Source of the DNA: Mediterraneibacter glycyrrhizinilyticus
GTDB taxonomy: Bacteria > Bacillota > Clostridia > Lachnospirales > Lachnospiraceae
Direction of reading: 5' to 3'
Assembly (NCBI RefSeq): GCF_015560805.1
Contig: NZ_JADMSO010000005.1
Location: 1 to 64,000 of the forward strand
Length of the DNA stretch: 64,000 bases
Shown here: one piece after another, positions 7,742 through 16,521 of the stretch
How the letters are laid out: every line of letters begins with the position of its first letter
Numbering within the stretch: position 1 is the first letter of the stretch
Position numbers and translations under genes: made by a program
The notes under the pieces: generated by a model
What the model was told of the DNA's origin: nothing
The model's input: only the letters and a program-made list of their open reading frames with translations
Databases searched by the model: none

Positions 7742-8203
7742 TCAATACGCTCCTTTCTCAAGCATATACTGTTTTTCATAATTTTGCAAATCCGTGATCG
7801 TTGTAGATACATAATAAATGGCATTGTCGATCTCTTCTCTTGCCTCTTTTAATCTGGACTGCACGAGCCAGTCGGCGATGAGTCCGTCAAAGAAGAAATC
7901 GGCGAATGTCAGGAAACCGTCGACGCGGATATGGATTTCATATGGGAGCACCACGTCGCTGAGTTCCTGCTGGAAAACCTGTATGTGCTGTTTGGCGGAT
8001 TCCAGTTTTTGGGAGGCGTCCTCCAGTTTGGAATGTTTGATCATATTGATAAAAAATCCTCCGCCGACCAGATCGGCAATCCCCCAGTCCGAAGCGCATT
8101 TTAAACTTTGCCTTGCCTCTTTGAGCGCGGAAAGCGCGCGCTTCCCGGCGATGATCGCCTCGTTGATCTCTACTACTGTTTCTTTCTCATTCTCTTTACA
8201 CAT
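7742..8203 (-). CDS. Conserved protein of unknown function under riboswitch control
   Basis: This 153-residue soluble, mainly alpha-helical protein has no signal peptide. Features are an N-terminal helix (EINEAIIAGKRALSALKEAR), a central glycine-rich turn (ADLVGGGFFINMIKHSKLE) and a C-terminal helix with KEAREEIDNAIYYVSTTITD. Leu/Ala heptad character suggests a helical bundle or coiled coil. I do not recognise a named family. It is the first gene after the manganese riboswitch and is followed with almost no gap by yccF, so the pair probably works together. The start ATG at 8203 follows an AAAGGAG site. A membrane-associated partner of YccF is one idea, without direct support. Confidence 0.7.
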   Translation of the reverse strand: MCKENEKETVVEINEAIIAGKRALSALKEARQSLKCASDWGIADLVGGGFFINMIKHSKLEDASQKLESAKQHIQVFQQELSDVVLPYEIHIRVDGFLTFADFFFDGLIADWLVQSRLKEAREEIDNAIYYVSTTITDLQNYEKQYMLEKGAY

Positions 8204-8282
8204 AAATAACTCCTTTCTGTTTGCTGCGGCAAGCTGTTCCTGCAGCAGATGTGAGAAGTATTTGTGCTGTCAGAAAAGAATA

Positions 8283-8413
8283 TAAAAAAAGACTCCTATC
8301 CATGACACATCTGCCACAATAAAAGTCTTGCACATCTCATTTGATACGGGTATCTCTCGATACCGGGTGACGATTTCAAATCCACCGTAAGGTGTTCGGC
8401 TACTCCCTTTTAT
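8283..8413 (-). promoter_or_regulatory. yybP-ykoY (manganese) riboswitch with expression-platform terminator
   Basis: Read on the minus strand, the aptamer begins AUAAAAGGGAGUAG (8413 downward) and closes with GCAAGACUUUUAU (ending near 8319). AUAAAAG and CUUUUAU form P1, and the GGGAGUAG and GCAAGAC internal-loop sequences are hallmarks of the yybP-ykoY class. Between them are small hairpins (CACC-UUAC-GGUG; GGUAUC-GAGA-GAUACC). The 3' P1 strand overlaps a terminator stem (AAGACU... with AGUCUU at 8294-8289) followed by seven U. Ligand binding that stabilises P1 would prevent termination, so this is an ON switch for the 7742-8203 gene and yccF. The class is known to sense Mn2+; the target genes here are unusual. 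Confidence 0.85.
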
Positions 8414-8425
8414 TTGCCTGACATC

Positions 8426-8454
8426 AAAATAGCACATATGCGGAAATGTGTCAA
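8426..8454 (-). promoter_or_regulatory. Sigma-A promoter of the riboswitch transcript
   Basis: A perfect TTGACA (8454-8449), 17-base spacer and TATTTT (8431-8426) on the minus strand place the start point around 8419. That is just ahead of P1 of the riboswitch. Confidence 0.75.
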
Positions 8455-8611
8455 GAGGCGGGAACAATATTTGCATTGTATAAATAAAGAAATATTTGTA
8501 CCAGACATGCTGTTTGATATCGGAGTATATTTTGCCGGAATTCTTTATAGTATAGTAAATTTGAAACAGACCCGGCAGGGAAGAGAAAGAAAAAGGAAAG
8601 GATCAAACAGG

Positions 8612-10387
8612 ATGAAAAAAAGACATATTTTAGGTCTTTTTGCGGCGGCTCTGATCGGTTTATCGTCAGTGGCACAGCCGACGGCGCTGACTGTGAATGC
8701 ACAGGAGCTTGTTCCGCCGACCGCAAACGAGACGGGGATTTCTATTCTGGAATTTACCAGTCAGGAATTAAAAATCCCACGACTGGGAGAACCCGTAACG
8801 GAGAACTTTACGGTTTCTTCCAAAGACGGAAAGACGCGCGTGGATCATGCGCAGGATGTTTTTTTTAGCTGGAGGAAAAAACAGAAAGACGGTTCCTGGG
8901 GATACGCGTCGAATGACCGGGTATTTACGGAGGGGGAGTACCGGCTCAGATTTGATATTCAGGGCTTGGAAACTGCGGACGGTTATATGTTTTTAGAAAA
9001 TACACAGCCGGCGATCAGAGTGAATGGAAATGACTTCTCCGTCGTAACCAATGATGGGATCATAGATTCGTATTGGGTGCGGGAGAATGAGCATAGCGGA
9101 ACATTTGCGGTGTATTCCGAGGTGTACAGGGTGAATGCGGCAGGTCAGCCGGATGCGGCTCAAAATGTGACGCTTAGATTTATACAAACAGATGTGTTAA
9201 ATATGGGATTTGTTGGATCTTATACCGGCGAATTTCAGGTTGCCAAGGATAAGACGCTGGCAGAACAGGGCATCAGCTTTCCGCGTGTCGGAAACGAACT
9301 GACGGCAGGTCAGGGATATAAACCGGTGTTCAAATATAAAGGCGCGGTGATCACAGATCTGAACTTCAAAATTGACGCAGATGCAGAAATCAGAGTGGAA
9401 GCGGTCAAGGAGGGGACGACAGATCCGGATGAAGTCTATTATGCATTCTATGAATTTGAAAGTATGACAAAAGGGAAAAATCTGCCACAGGAGGTGGTAG
9501 AGACGCTTCCGGAAGATGACACGGAATATCAAAACGGCGACGTTGTTCATGCGATCCTGCCGAATTCGACAGAAGTGGCAGTGGCGGATGGCACATGGGT
9601 ATTTAAAGGGTATGATGTCACGCCGTATATGGTGCATGTGGATGATGTTACGTTCCGTGGAAAATGGGTATTTACAACGAAAGCTGCCACGATCAATCAG
9701 GCGCCGACTATCAAGGCAGGTAACCGGGTGCTGACGGTGGGAGATGCGTTTGATCCATTAGAGGGAGTCACGGCAGAAGACGCGGAAGAGGGGACGATCC
9801 CGATGACGGAAAAGAATATCAAAGAACAGAATGTTGACCGAACAACGGTGGGGGAGTATTTTGCGATTTTTGTCGTATCCGATAAACAGGGCGCGATGAC
9901 GGAAAAGAGAATTGAGGTAACCGTGAAAGAGAAAGAGGACGCGGGTCAGGAGAATACGAAGCCAAATGACCCTCCGGCAGAGAACCCGAAACCGAATGAC
10001 CCTCCGGCAGAGAACCTGAAGCCGAATGATCATCCGGCAGAGAATCCGAAGCCGAATGACCCACCGGCAGAAAATCCGAAGCCGAATAAACCATCAGAAG
10101 AGAAGCCGATGCCGGGCAGACCGCAGGCAGAGAAACCGAACAATTCTCAGATGAACCAGCCGTCTCAGAATGGAACTTCAAAACAGGAATCACAGGCAGG
10201 TAAGACGGAGAAGAATGAAGTGCGGAAGCAGGAGCAGGTGAAACAAGACAGTGCATCATCTGCGGTAAAGACACCGAAAACCGGAGACCGGACGCCGATC
10301 GGTCTGTTGGCAGGGGCGGCAATTATTTCACTCATAAGCCTGACAGTAATTTTGGTGAGAAAGAGCGTAAAAAATAAATCAAAATAA
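8612..10387 (+). CDS. Sortase-anchored surface protein with SHIRT and Ig-like domains and proline-rich repeats
   Basis: This is a 591-residue exported protein. A signal peptide covers about residues 1-30. An unassigned domain (about 35-240) is followed by a SHIRT-like domain (ending GTWVFKGYDVTP...FRGKWVF, about 255-350). A DUF5011-type Ig-like domain begins NQAPTIKAGNRVL. About five imperfect PNDPPAENPK decapeptide repeats follow (nucleotides about 9960-10110), then a low-complexity linker. The end is a TPKTGD sortase motif, a membrane helix and a lysine-rich tail. It is therefore likely covalently attached to peptidoglycan, with the repeats acting as a wall-spanning stalk. The ATG at 8612 has an AAGGAAAGGA site and begins the signal peptide. 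No sortase gene is in the window. Adhesion is a plausible but unproven role. Confidence 0.85.
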   Translation: MKKRHILGLFAAALIGLSSVAQPTALTVNAQELVPPTANETGISILEFTSQELKIPRLGEPVTENFTVSSKDGKTRVDHAQDVFFSWRKKQKDGSWGYASNDRVFTEGEYRLRFDIQGLETADGYMFLENTQPAIRVNGNDFSVVTNDGIIDSYWVRENEHSGTFAVYSEVYRVNAAGQPDAAQNVTLRFIQTDVLNMGFVGSYTGEFQVAKDKTLAEQGISFPRVGNELTAGQGYKPVFKYKGAVITDLNFKIDADAEIRVEAVKEGTTDPDEVYYAFYEFESMTKGKNLPQEVVETLPEDDTEYQNGDVVHAILPNSTEVAVADGTWVFKGYDVTPYMVHVDDVTFRGKWVFTTKAATINQAPTIKAGNRVLTVGDAFDPLEGVTAEDAEEGTIPMTEKNIKEQNVDRTTVGEYFAIFVVSDKQGAMTEKRIEVTVKEKEDAGQENTKPNDPPAENPKPNDPPAENLKPNDHPAENPKPNDPPAENPKPNKPSEEKPMPGRPQAEKPNNSQMNQPSQNGTSKQESQAGKTEKNEVRKQEQVKQDSASSAVKTPKTGDRTPIGLLAGAAIISLISLTVILVRKSVKNKSK

Positions 10388-10420
10388 TATGAGCAAAAGA
10401 GGCGCACAGTGGGAAAAGAG

Positions 10421-10465
10421 AAGTATCACACACCGGAAACGGAAGTGTGGTGCTTTTCTTTTTTT
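10421..10465 (+). terminator. Terminator after the surface-protein gene
   Basis: AAGTATCACAC pairs with GTGTGGTGCTT (two G-U pairs) around a short loop and is followed by TTTTCTTTTTTT. Confidence 0.75.
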
Positions 10466-10589
10466 GAACCGACATATGTGATATACTTGTAATATTGAGA
10501 CCACCTTGTACAAGAGATGGACGAAGTGATCGATAAGCCATTTGGATATTACGGCGGGAAAATGTTTTGGCGAAAAAGGGAGGGTAAAA

Positions 10590-12743
10590 ATGGACAGAAA
10601 AGATGTGAGAAAAAGAGCACGAAAACAGGCGGAAGAATTGGTGGATCAGATGACTTTGATGGAGAAAGCGAGCCAGCTGCGTTATGATGCACCGGCGATC
10701 CCAAGGCTCCATATACCGGCATATAATTGGTGGAACGAGTCGCTTCACGGCGTTGCAAGAGGCGGCACTGCAACGGTATTTCCGCAGGCGATCGGGCTGG
10801 CAGCCTCATTTGACCGGGAAATGCTGGAAGAGATCGGGGAAGCGATCGCGCTGGAGGGACGCGCAAAATATAATGCGGCGGTGAAACTGGATGACCGGGA
10901 TATTTATAAAGGGCTGACATTCTGGGCGCCGAATGTGAATATTTTCCGGGATCCGAGATGGGGGCGCGGACATGAAACATACGGGGAAGATCCGTATCTG
11001 TCGTCACGTCTCGGCGTTTCTTATATCCGTGGTCTGCAGGGAGACGGCGAGACGATGAAAGCGGCTGCGTGCGCGAAACATTTCGCGGTGCATTCGGGAC
11101 CGGAAGCACTGCGTCATGAATTTGACGCGGAAGTTTCTGAAAAAGATCTGCGGGAGACGTATCTTCCGGCATTTCAGGCATGCGTGCAGGAGGGACATGT
11201 GGAGGCGGTGATGGGCGCGTACAATTGCGTGAACGGGGAACCGTGCTGCGGAAGTAAGACACTGCTGAAAAAAATCCTGCGGGAAGAATGGGGATTTGAC
11301 GGGCATGTTGTATCGGACTGCTGGGCGATCAAAGATTTCCATGAAAATCATCTGGTAACGGGAACTCCGGTCCAGTCGGCGGCACTGGCGATGGAAGCCG
11401 GATGTGATCTGAACTGCGGCGTGACGTATCTGCATTTGGTGCATGCCTGTCAGGAGGGACTTGTGACGGAAGCGCAGATCACGGAAGCGGCGGTACGGCT
11501 GTTTACAACAAGATTCCTGCTTGGGATGTTTGACGGAAGCGAGTATGATTCCGTTCCCTATACGGTTGTGGAGTGTAAAGAACATCGCGATCTTTCAGAA
11601 CGGGCGGCAAGAGAGTCTATTGTACTTTTGAAAAATAACGGCATACTTCCGCTTGACAGGGAGAAACTAAAAACGATCGGTATCATCGGTCCGAATGCGG
11701 ACAGCCGAAAGGCGCTGATCGGAAATTATCACGGCACATCCTCGGAATATATTACTGTGCTTGAGGGAGTGCGCAGATCGGTTGGGGATGAAGTTCGTAT
11801 CCTATATTCGGACGGATGCCATTTGTATGAAAATAAAACGGAAAATCTGGCAAGAGAACAGGATCGATTGTCTGAGGCAAGGATCGTGGCGCGGGAAAGC
11901 GACGTTGTGATTCTGTGTCTGGGACTGGATGAGACATTGGAGGGAGAAGAGGGAGATACCGGAAACAGCTACGCTTCTGGTGATAAGGTGGATCTCCGGC
12001 TTCCAAAATCCCAGCGTATGTTGATGGAAGCAGTGGCAATGGAAAAGAAACCGACCGTTCTCTGTTTGATGGCAGGCAGCGACATCGATCTTTCTTTTGC
12101 CGAGGAACATTTTGATGCGATCGTGGATCTGTGGTATCCGGGGGCGTACGGCGGCGCGGCGGCAGCAGACATTCTGTTCGGCAAATACTCCCCGTCCGGA
12201 AAACTTCCGATCACATTTTATGAATCGTTGGAAGAACTTCCGGCCTTTGAAGATTACTCGATGAAAGGCAGGACATATCGGTATCTGGAGCAGAATGCAC
12301 AGTATCCGTTTGGCTACGGATTGACGTATACGAAAATGAAGATACGGAATGTATGGCTGGAAACGGCAGACAGAGAGATGGAAAATGGGGAATCGGAAAG
12401 CGAAGATTTGAAAGCGGAAGTGCTTGTCTGTGCCGAGGTTGAGAACTGCGGAAATATGGACAGTCAGGAAGTCTTGCAGATTTATGTTCGCGATACGAAG
12501 TCGGAGTATGAAACGCCGCATCCGCATCTGGCTGGATTTGAACGGATCTTTGTAGAAAAAGGGGCGAAGAGGGATATGAGAATCCCTGTGAGTAAGTCGG
12601 CATTCACCGTTGTAAATGAATCGGGAAGACGGTTCACGGACAGTGGGAAGTATGAAATTTTTGTCGGATTTTCTCAGGCCGATCCAAGGAGTGTGGAACT
12701 GATGGGAGAGAGCCCGGTGAGAGTGGAGTATGAGGTGCGTTGA
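10590..12743 (+). CDS. Glycoside hydrolase family 3 (beta-glucosidase / beta-xylosidase)
   Basis: This is a 717-residue cytoplasmic GH3 enzyme with no signal peptide. The N-terminal TIM-barrel domain carries NWWNESLHGVAR, FWAPNVNIFRDPRWGRGHET, AACAKHFAVHSG and the nucleophile motif HVVSDCWAI, in which Asp is the catalytic base. The C-terminal alpha/beta sandwich follows from about residue 350 (GIIGPNADSRKALIGNYHG), then a fibronectin-type tail. The wording around NWWNE is typical of the xylosidase-like branch. It likely releases glucose or xylose from imported oligosaccharides. The ATG at 10590 has an AGGGAGGG site. The stop TGA is created where the frame runs into the truncated AlbA/ATPase gene, so a few original C-terminal residues and the original terminator may be lost. 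Confidence 0.9.
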   Translation: MDRKDVRKRARKQAEELVDQMTLMEKASQLRYDAPAIPRLHIPAYNWWNESLHGVARGGTATVFPQAIGLAASFDREMLEEIGEAIALEGRAKYNAAVKLDDRDIYKGLTFWAPNVNIFRDPRWGRGHETYGEDPYLSSRLGVSYIRGLQGDGETMKAAACAKHFAVHSGPEALRHEFDAEVSEKDLRETYLPAFQACVQEGHVEAVMGAYNCVNGEPCCGSKTLLKKILREEWGFDGHVVSDCWAIKDFHENHLVTGTPVQSAALAMEAGCDLNCGVTYLHLVHACQEGLVTEAQITEAAVRLFTTRFLLGMFDGSEYDSVPYTVVECKEHRDLSERAARESIVLLKNNGILPLDREKLKTIGIIGPNADSRKALIGNYHGTSSEYITVLEGVRRSVGDEVRILYSDGCHLYENKTENLAREQDRLSEARIVARESDVVILCLGLDETLEGEEGDTGNSYASGDKVDLRLPKSQRMLMEAVAMEKKPTVLCLMAGSDIDLSFAEEHFDAIVDLWYPGAYGGAAAADILFGKYSPSGKLPITFYESLEELPAFEDYSMKGRTYRYLEQNAQYPFGYGLTYTKMKIRNVWLETADREMENGESESEDLKAEVLVCAEVENCGNMDSQEVLQIYVRDTKSEYETPHPHLAGFERIFVEKGAKRDMRIPVSKSAFTVVNESGRRFTDSGKYEIFVGFSQADPRSVELMGESPVRVEYEVR

Positions 12744-14092
12744 TTTTTGGCGTATCGAATGATGAGAGGCTCATAGGACTTCAAAATGTACAGGATACAT
12801 CTGAAAAAATTAGTGAAATTATAAAAACAAAAATGGATCCAATTCCACAAGTGGTTTTAGATAATCATATAGAGGATGGGAAAGCTTTTATTATTTTGAG
12901 GGTTTTGCCTGGTCAGGAAACACCGTATTATTATGCTGCTGACGGAAATCATATTGCTTATGTACATGTTGGAAATGAAAGTGCTCCGGCAGATGCGATT
13001 GCTTTGAAAAGATTGGTTCTTCGTGGAACCAATATGACATATGACAGTATTGTGTCGTCTTACAGATTTCAAGAGTTCTCCTTTACAAAGTTAAGTTCTG
13101 TTTATCGTAATAGAACAGGAATGGAATTATCGGATTCATATTTTATCTCTTTTGAATTAGCAGCTGAAAATGGAAAATTGACAAATGCAGGTGTGTTATT
13201 GGCAGATGAATCACCGTTGAAACATTCCCGTTTATTTTGTACTCGATGGTATGGATTAGATAAAGTGTCTGGAGTAATGGAGGCATTAGATGACAAAGAA
13301 TATAGCGGATCTCTTGTGTCATTATTGCAAAATGGTATGGAATTTGTCAAAAACAATTCCAAAAAACGTTGGAAGAAGACTGGAACAGGAAGAGTGGAAA
13401 TGCCGGAATATCCAGAACAGGCTGTGCATGAGGCTTTAGTAAATGCACTGATTCATCGTGATTATATGGAAGTTGGAAGTGAAGTGCATATGGATATTTT
13501 TGATGATAGGATGGAGATCTATTCTCCGGGAGGAATGCCGGATGGATCCATTGTGCAGAACCTCGATACTGATCATGTAGTATCTAAGCGCCGCAATCCT
13601 GTAATCGCAGATATTTTCAGCCGCATGCATTTTATGGAGAGACGTGGCAGTGGTTTCAAAAAAATTAAAGAGGATTATCACCGTGCTGTAAATTACCGCA
13701 GTGAAGTTGAACCATTGTTTCAATCGACAGCCAGCGCTTTTTTTGTTACTCTCTATAATTTAAATTATCATGTACCGATTGCTGAGGTGTTAATTGATTC
13801 TGAAAAGGTTGCATTTGATAATGAGAAGATGTTAATTGACAGAGAAAAGCTTTTAATTCAAAAGGCTATCGATGAGTTAAAAGTTACTAAGAGAACAAAG
13901 GTAAAAGCGAAAATGTTGTTTACAGAAATGGGAATGGAAAGGATTTTTGGACGGAGGGAGATTATGCAAATGATGAATATTTCAATTACTGCTGCTGGTA
14001 ATCTTTTAAATAATTTGAAGAATGGGGGCTTAATTGAAGATGTTAAGGGATTCGGAAAGGGAAAATATAAGTTTATTAAGCTGTCAAAATAA
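12740..14092 (+). CDS. 5'-truncated AlbA-type ATP-binding (Schlafen-like) protein, probable gene remnant
   Basis: The frame begins inside the AlbA_2 domain, at (L)IFGVSNDERLIGLQN. Full-length relatives have roughly 45-55 further residues before this point, ending in an AFAN..GG stretch, and those are absent here. The rest looks intact: PGQETPYYYAADG and VRVGNES-like segments, an ATPase region with EQAVHEALVNALIHRDY, DRMEIYSPGG and RRGSGFKKI, and a C-terminal winged-helix stretch. The only start is the TTG at 12740, overlapping the GH3 stop, with no clear ribosome binding site. Its sequence is visibly more AT-rich than both neighbours, suggesting foreign origin. Intact relatives are putative transcriptional regulators; function here is doubtful. 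Confidence 0.75.
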   Translation: MIFGVSNDERLIGLQNVQDTSEKISEIIKTKMDPIPQVVLDNHIEDGKAFIILRVLPGQETPYYYAADGNHIAYVHVGNESAPADAIALKRLVLRGTNMTYDSIVSSYRFQEFSFTKLSSVYRNRTGMELSDSYFISFELAAENGKLTNAGVLLADESPLKHSRLFCTRWYGLDKVSGVMEALDDKEYSGSLVSLLQNGMEFVKNNSKKRWKKTGTGRVEMPEYPEQAVHEALVNALIHRDYMEVGSEVHMDIFDDRMEIYSPGGMPDGSIVQNLDTDHVVSKRRNPVIADIFSRMHFMERRGSGFKKIKEDYHRAVNYRSEVEPLFQSTASAFFVTLYNLNYHVPIAEVLIDSEKVAFDNEKMLIDREKLLIQKAIDELKVTKRTKVKAKMLFTEMGMERIFGRREIMQMMNISITAAGNLLNNLKNGGLIEDVKGFGKGKYKFIKLSK

Positions 14093-15605
14093 ATGCTATA
14101 TCGCCATTGATCTTAAATCTTTTTATGCCTCGGTCGAGTGTATCGAGCGGGGCTTAAATCCGATGACGACCAATCTCGTTGTGGCGGACAAAAGCCGGAC
14201 GGAAAAGACGATCTGTCTTGCCGTGTCTCCGGCATTGAAATCTTACGGGATCCCGGGGCGGGCACGTCTGTTTGAAGTGATCCAAAAAGTGAATCTGGTA
14301 AATGCGAAGCGCAAAAGGGAAGCGCCGGGAGGAACATTTGCGGGGAAATCGGCGGATGACACGGTGCTTCGCAGTTCACCGGAGTATGCGGTGGATTATC
14401 TTGTCGCTCCGCCGCGGATGGCGAAATATATGGAGATCAGCACACAGATTTATCAGGTTTATCTGAAATATATCGCGCCGGAAGATATTCATGTGTATTC
14501 GATTGATGAAGTGATGATCGACGCAACGTCTTATCTCCACACCTATCAGATGAATGCCAAGGAACTTGCGCGGGCAATGATCAAGGATGTATATGATACG
14601 ACCGGGATCACTGCGACAGCCGGAATCGGAAATAATCTGTATCTCTGCAAGGTAGCAATGGATATTGTGGCAAAGCATATCGATCCGGATGAAAACGGTG
14701 TGCGGGTCGCCGTTCTGGATGAGATGTCCTATCGGCGGCTATTGTGGGGGCACCGGCCGCTGACGGATTTCTGGAGAGTCGGAACGGGATATGCGAAGAA
14801 ATTAGAAGAAGTCGGACTCTATACGATGGGGGATGTGGCGAGGTGTTCGCTGGGCGGTCCCGACGCATATTACAATGAAGAGCTTCTTTATAAAATGTTC
14901 GGCATCAATGCGGAGCTCCTGATCGACCACGCATGGGGCTGGGAGCCTTGCCGGATATCTGATATCAAAGCCTATAAACCGAGCACGAACAGTCTCGGCG
15001 CGGGGCAGGTTTTTCAATGTCCGTATACTTATGAAAAGGCGCGGGTTGTTGTGCGGGAGATGGCGGATGCTTTGGCGTTGGATCTGGTGGAAAAATGTCT
15101 TGTCACAGATCAGCTTGTGCTGACTGTCGGATATGATATTGAAAATCTGACGGACAGTGAACGACGGAAGCATTATCGTGGAGAAATAAAGAGAGACCGC
15201 TATGGGCGGGATATTCCGAAGCATGCGCATGGCACGGAAAATCTGGATGTGCAGACTTCTTCTTCGGCAATGCTTGTAGATGCTGTCACCCGTTTGTATG
15301 ACCGGATCGTCGATGATGGGATGTTGATCCGGCGCGTCAATCTGTCGGCAAACCGTGTGACAGATGAAAGTCAGGCGGGGAAGAAAATGGAATTTGAGCA
15401 GATGGATCTTTTTACAGATTATCAGGCGTTGGAGCAGGAACGGGAAGAAGAGAAAGCAGCCAGAGAACGGGAACGCAGGATACAGGAAGCCATGTTGGAT
15501 ATCAAGAAAAAATATGGAAAGAACGCGATCTTAAAAGGATTGAGCTATCAGGAGGGGGCAACGGGAAAAGAGAGAAACCGACAGATCGGGGGACATAAAG
15601 CATAA
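14040..15605 (+). CDS. Y-family DNA polymerase (UmuC / DinB-like)
   Basis: The translesion polymerase core begins YIAIDLKSFYASVEC, where the Asp of AIDLKSFYA is a metal ligand. HVYSIDEVMIDATSYL supplies the second acidic pair, and a helix-hairpin region and little-finger domain follow. It is about 521 residues. From CYIAID onward it matches the clostridial UmuC-type family. The residues before that (MLRDSERENISLLSCQNK) are out-of-frame translation of the 3' end of the AlbA/ATPase gene, so the native start has been lost or replaced. ATG 14040 (or TTG 14034) is the best surviving start and lacks a strong ribosome binding site. Expression may therefore be weak or depend on coupling. It bypasses DNA lesions if produced. 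Confidence 0.85.
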   Translation: MLRDSERENISLLSCQNKCYIAIDLKSFYASVECIERGLNPMTTNLVVADKSRTEKTICLAVSPALKSYGIPGRARLFEVIQKVNLVNAKRKREAPGGTFAGKSADDTVLRSSPEYAVDYLVAPPRMAKYMEISTQIYQVYLKYIAPEDIHVYSIDEVMIDATSYLHTYQMNAKELARAMIKDVYDTTGITATAGIGNNLYLCKVAMDIVAKHIDPDENGVRVAVLDEMSYRRLLWGHRPLTDFWRVGTGYAKKLEEVGLYTMGDVARCSLGGPDAYYNEELLYKMFGINAELLIDHAWGWEPCRISDIKAYKPSTNSLGAGQVFQCPYTYEKARVVVREMADALALDLVEKCLVTDQLVLTVGYDIENLTDSERRKHYRGEIKRDRYGRDIPKHAHGTENLDVQTSSSAMLVDAVTRLYDRIVDDGMLIRRVNLSANRVTDESQAGKKMEFEQMDLFTDYQALEQEREEEKAARERERRIQEAMLDIKKKYGKNAILKGLSYQEGATGKERNRQIGGHKA

Positions 15606-15635
15606 ATGTGACAGCAGATCGGGAGGAAAAATAAG

Positions 15636-16100
15636 ATGGCGGAAAAGATGCAGATCACAAATCGGTATGATGACATTATCTCACTGCCGCATCACCAGTC
15701 GAAAACGAGACCACATATGCCGCTCATAGACCGGGCGGCACAGTTTTCGCCGTTTGCAGCGCTTACCGGATACGATGATGCGGTCAAAGAGACAGCAAGG
15801 CAGACGGAACGAAAGGCAGAACTTTCAGAAGAAATGCAGGCATGTCTGCAGGAAAAGCTGCAGATTTTACAGGCGCAGATCCCGACGAAACCGGAAGCGA
15901 TACTGACTTATTTTGAAGCCGATGAAAAGAAAGCAGGAGGCACATACCGGACAGTACGAGGAGAGATCAAGCGGATCGATGAATACAGACGGGTGATCGT
16001 TTTGCTGGAAGAGGAAAGCGAGCGGAGAAACGATGTTCCGGAGATAGAAAGGCGAAAAGAGATCTCGCTGGAAGATTTATACGGGATCGAGATTTTGTGA
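15636..16100 (+). CDS. Conserved protein accompanying the Y-family polymerase, possibly YolD-like
   Basis: This 154-residue soluble, charged protein contains RAAQFSPFAALTGYDDAV near residues 33-50, then a coiled-coil segment (RQTERKAELSEEMQACLQEKLQ) and a basic, acidic-patterned tail. It is 30 bases downstream of the polymerase gene with its own GGGAGGAAAAATAAG site, so the two are cotranscribed. In Firmicutes a small YolD-type protein often follows a UmuC-like polymerase. The FAAL-x-GYD block is reminiscent of that family, but the match is by eye only. A polymerase partner or regulator is the likely role. Confidence 0.65.
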   Translation: MAEKMQITNRYDDIISLPHHQSKTRPHMPLIDRAAQFSPFAALTGYDDAVKETARQTERKAELSEEMQACLQEKLQILQAQIPTKPEAILTYFEADEKKAGGTYRTVRGEIKRIDEYRRVIVLLEEESERRNDVPEIERRKEISLEDLYGIEIL

Positions 16101-16167
16101 GCGGTTATTGTGCACAATTTACAAAAATGAGTATATACTCCTATGTAATACTAACAAATCAGATAAA

Positions 16168-16213
16168 GAGGGTGTCGCAAAATCATCAAATTAGATGATT
16201 GAGCGATACCCTC
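16168..16213. terminator. Compound inverted repeat between convergent units
   Basis: GAGGGTGTCGC (16168-16178) pairs with GCGATACCCTC (16203-16213) with one G-U pair, and an inner AATCATC/GATGATT stem lies between. On the minus strand a TTTATCTGATTTG tract follows, so it may end the csrA unit. The GGGTGTCGC ends also resemble insertion-sequence termini; no transposase is present. The rest of 16101-16288 holds no gene that I can support. Confidence 0.5.
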
Positions 16214-16288
16214 GATCTATATGTGTAAAAACCGGAAAGAAGTGATTTGGCATCTGATGTTCTGTGAGAGTATTTGTCCCATCTTTTC

Positions 16289-16516
16289 TTAGATTTTCGG
16301 ATCGTCTAATAATTGGCTGAGTATTTGTAACGGAATGGTTTTGGCGGCGGCTTTATTCTCTTCAGCGGCTTCCACAAGCTCAGACCGGAGAATGAGGACG
16401 TCCTTTGGGGCGTTGATCGCAAGTTTTACGGAGTCGGAACTGATTTCGGAGATCGTAATCGTCACTTCATTACCGATAGTCAATGATTGCCCTTTTTTAC
16501 GTTGTAATATAAGCAT
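16289..16516 (-). CDS. csrA: Carbon storage regulator CsrA, translational repressor of flagellin
   Basis: This is a 75-residue RNA-binding dimer. MLILQRKKGQSLTIGNEVTI matches the CsrA N-terminus (RKKG-S-IG), and APKDVLILRSEL holds the conserved RNA-contacting arginine. It binds GGA motifs in hairpin loops and near ribosome binding sites. The gene follows fliW with a 5-base gap at the end of the flgM-to-csrA unit, the same fliW-csrA pairing known from Bacillus, where CsrA represses hag translation. The three flagellin leaders in this window each contain a hairpin with an AGGA loop, a likely target. Confidence 0.95.
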   Translation of the reverse strand: MLILQRKKGQSLTIGNEVTITISEISSDSVKLAINAPKDVLILRSELVEAAEENKAAAKTIPLQILSQLLDDPKI

Positions 16517-16521
16517 AGTAT

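Noticed and set aside
8414-8611. In-frame extension of the sortase-anchored protein
   Set aside because: It overlaps the riboswitch and its promoter on the other strand, and the signal peptide and ribosome binding site start at 8612.
9957-10110. CRISPR-like repeat array
   Set aside because: The repeats are in-frame decapeptide codons without unique spacers inside a surface-protein gene. No cas genes were seen.
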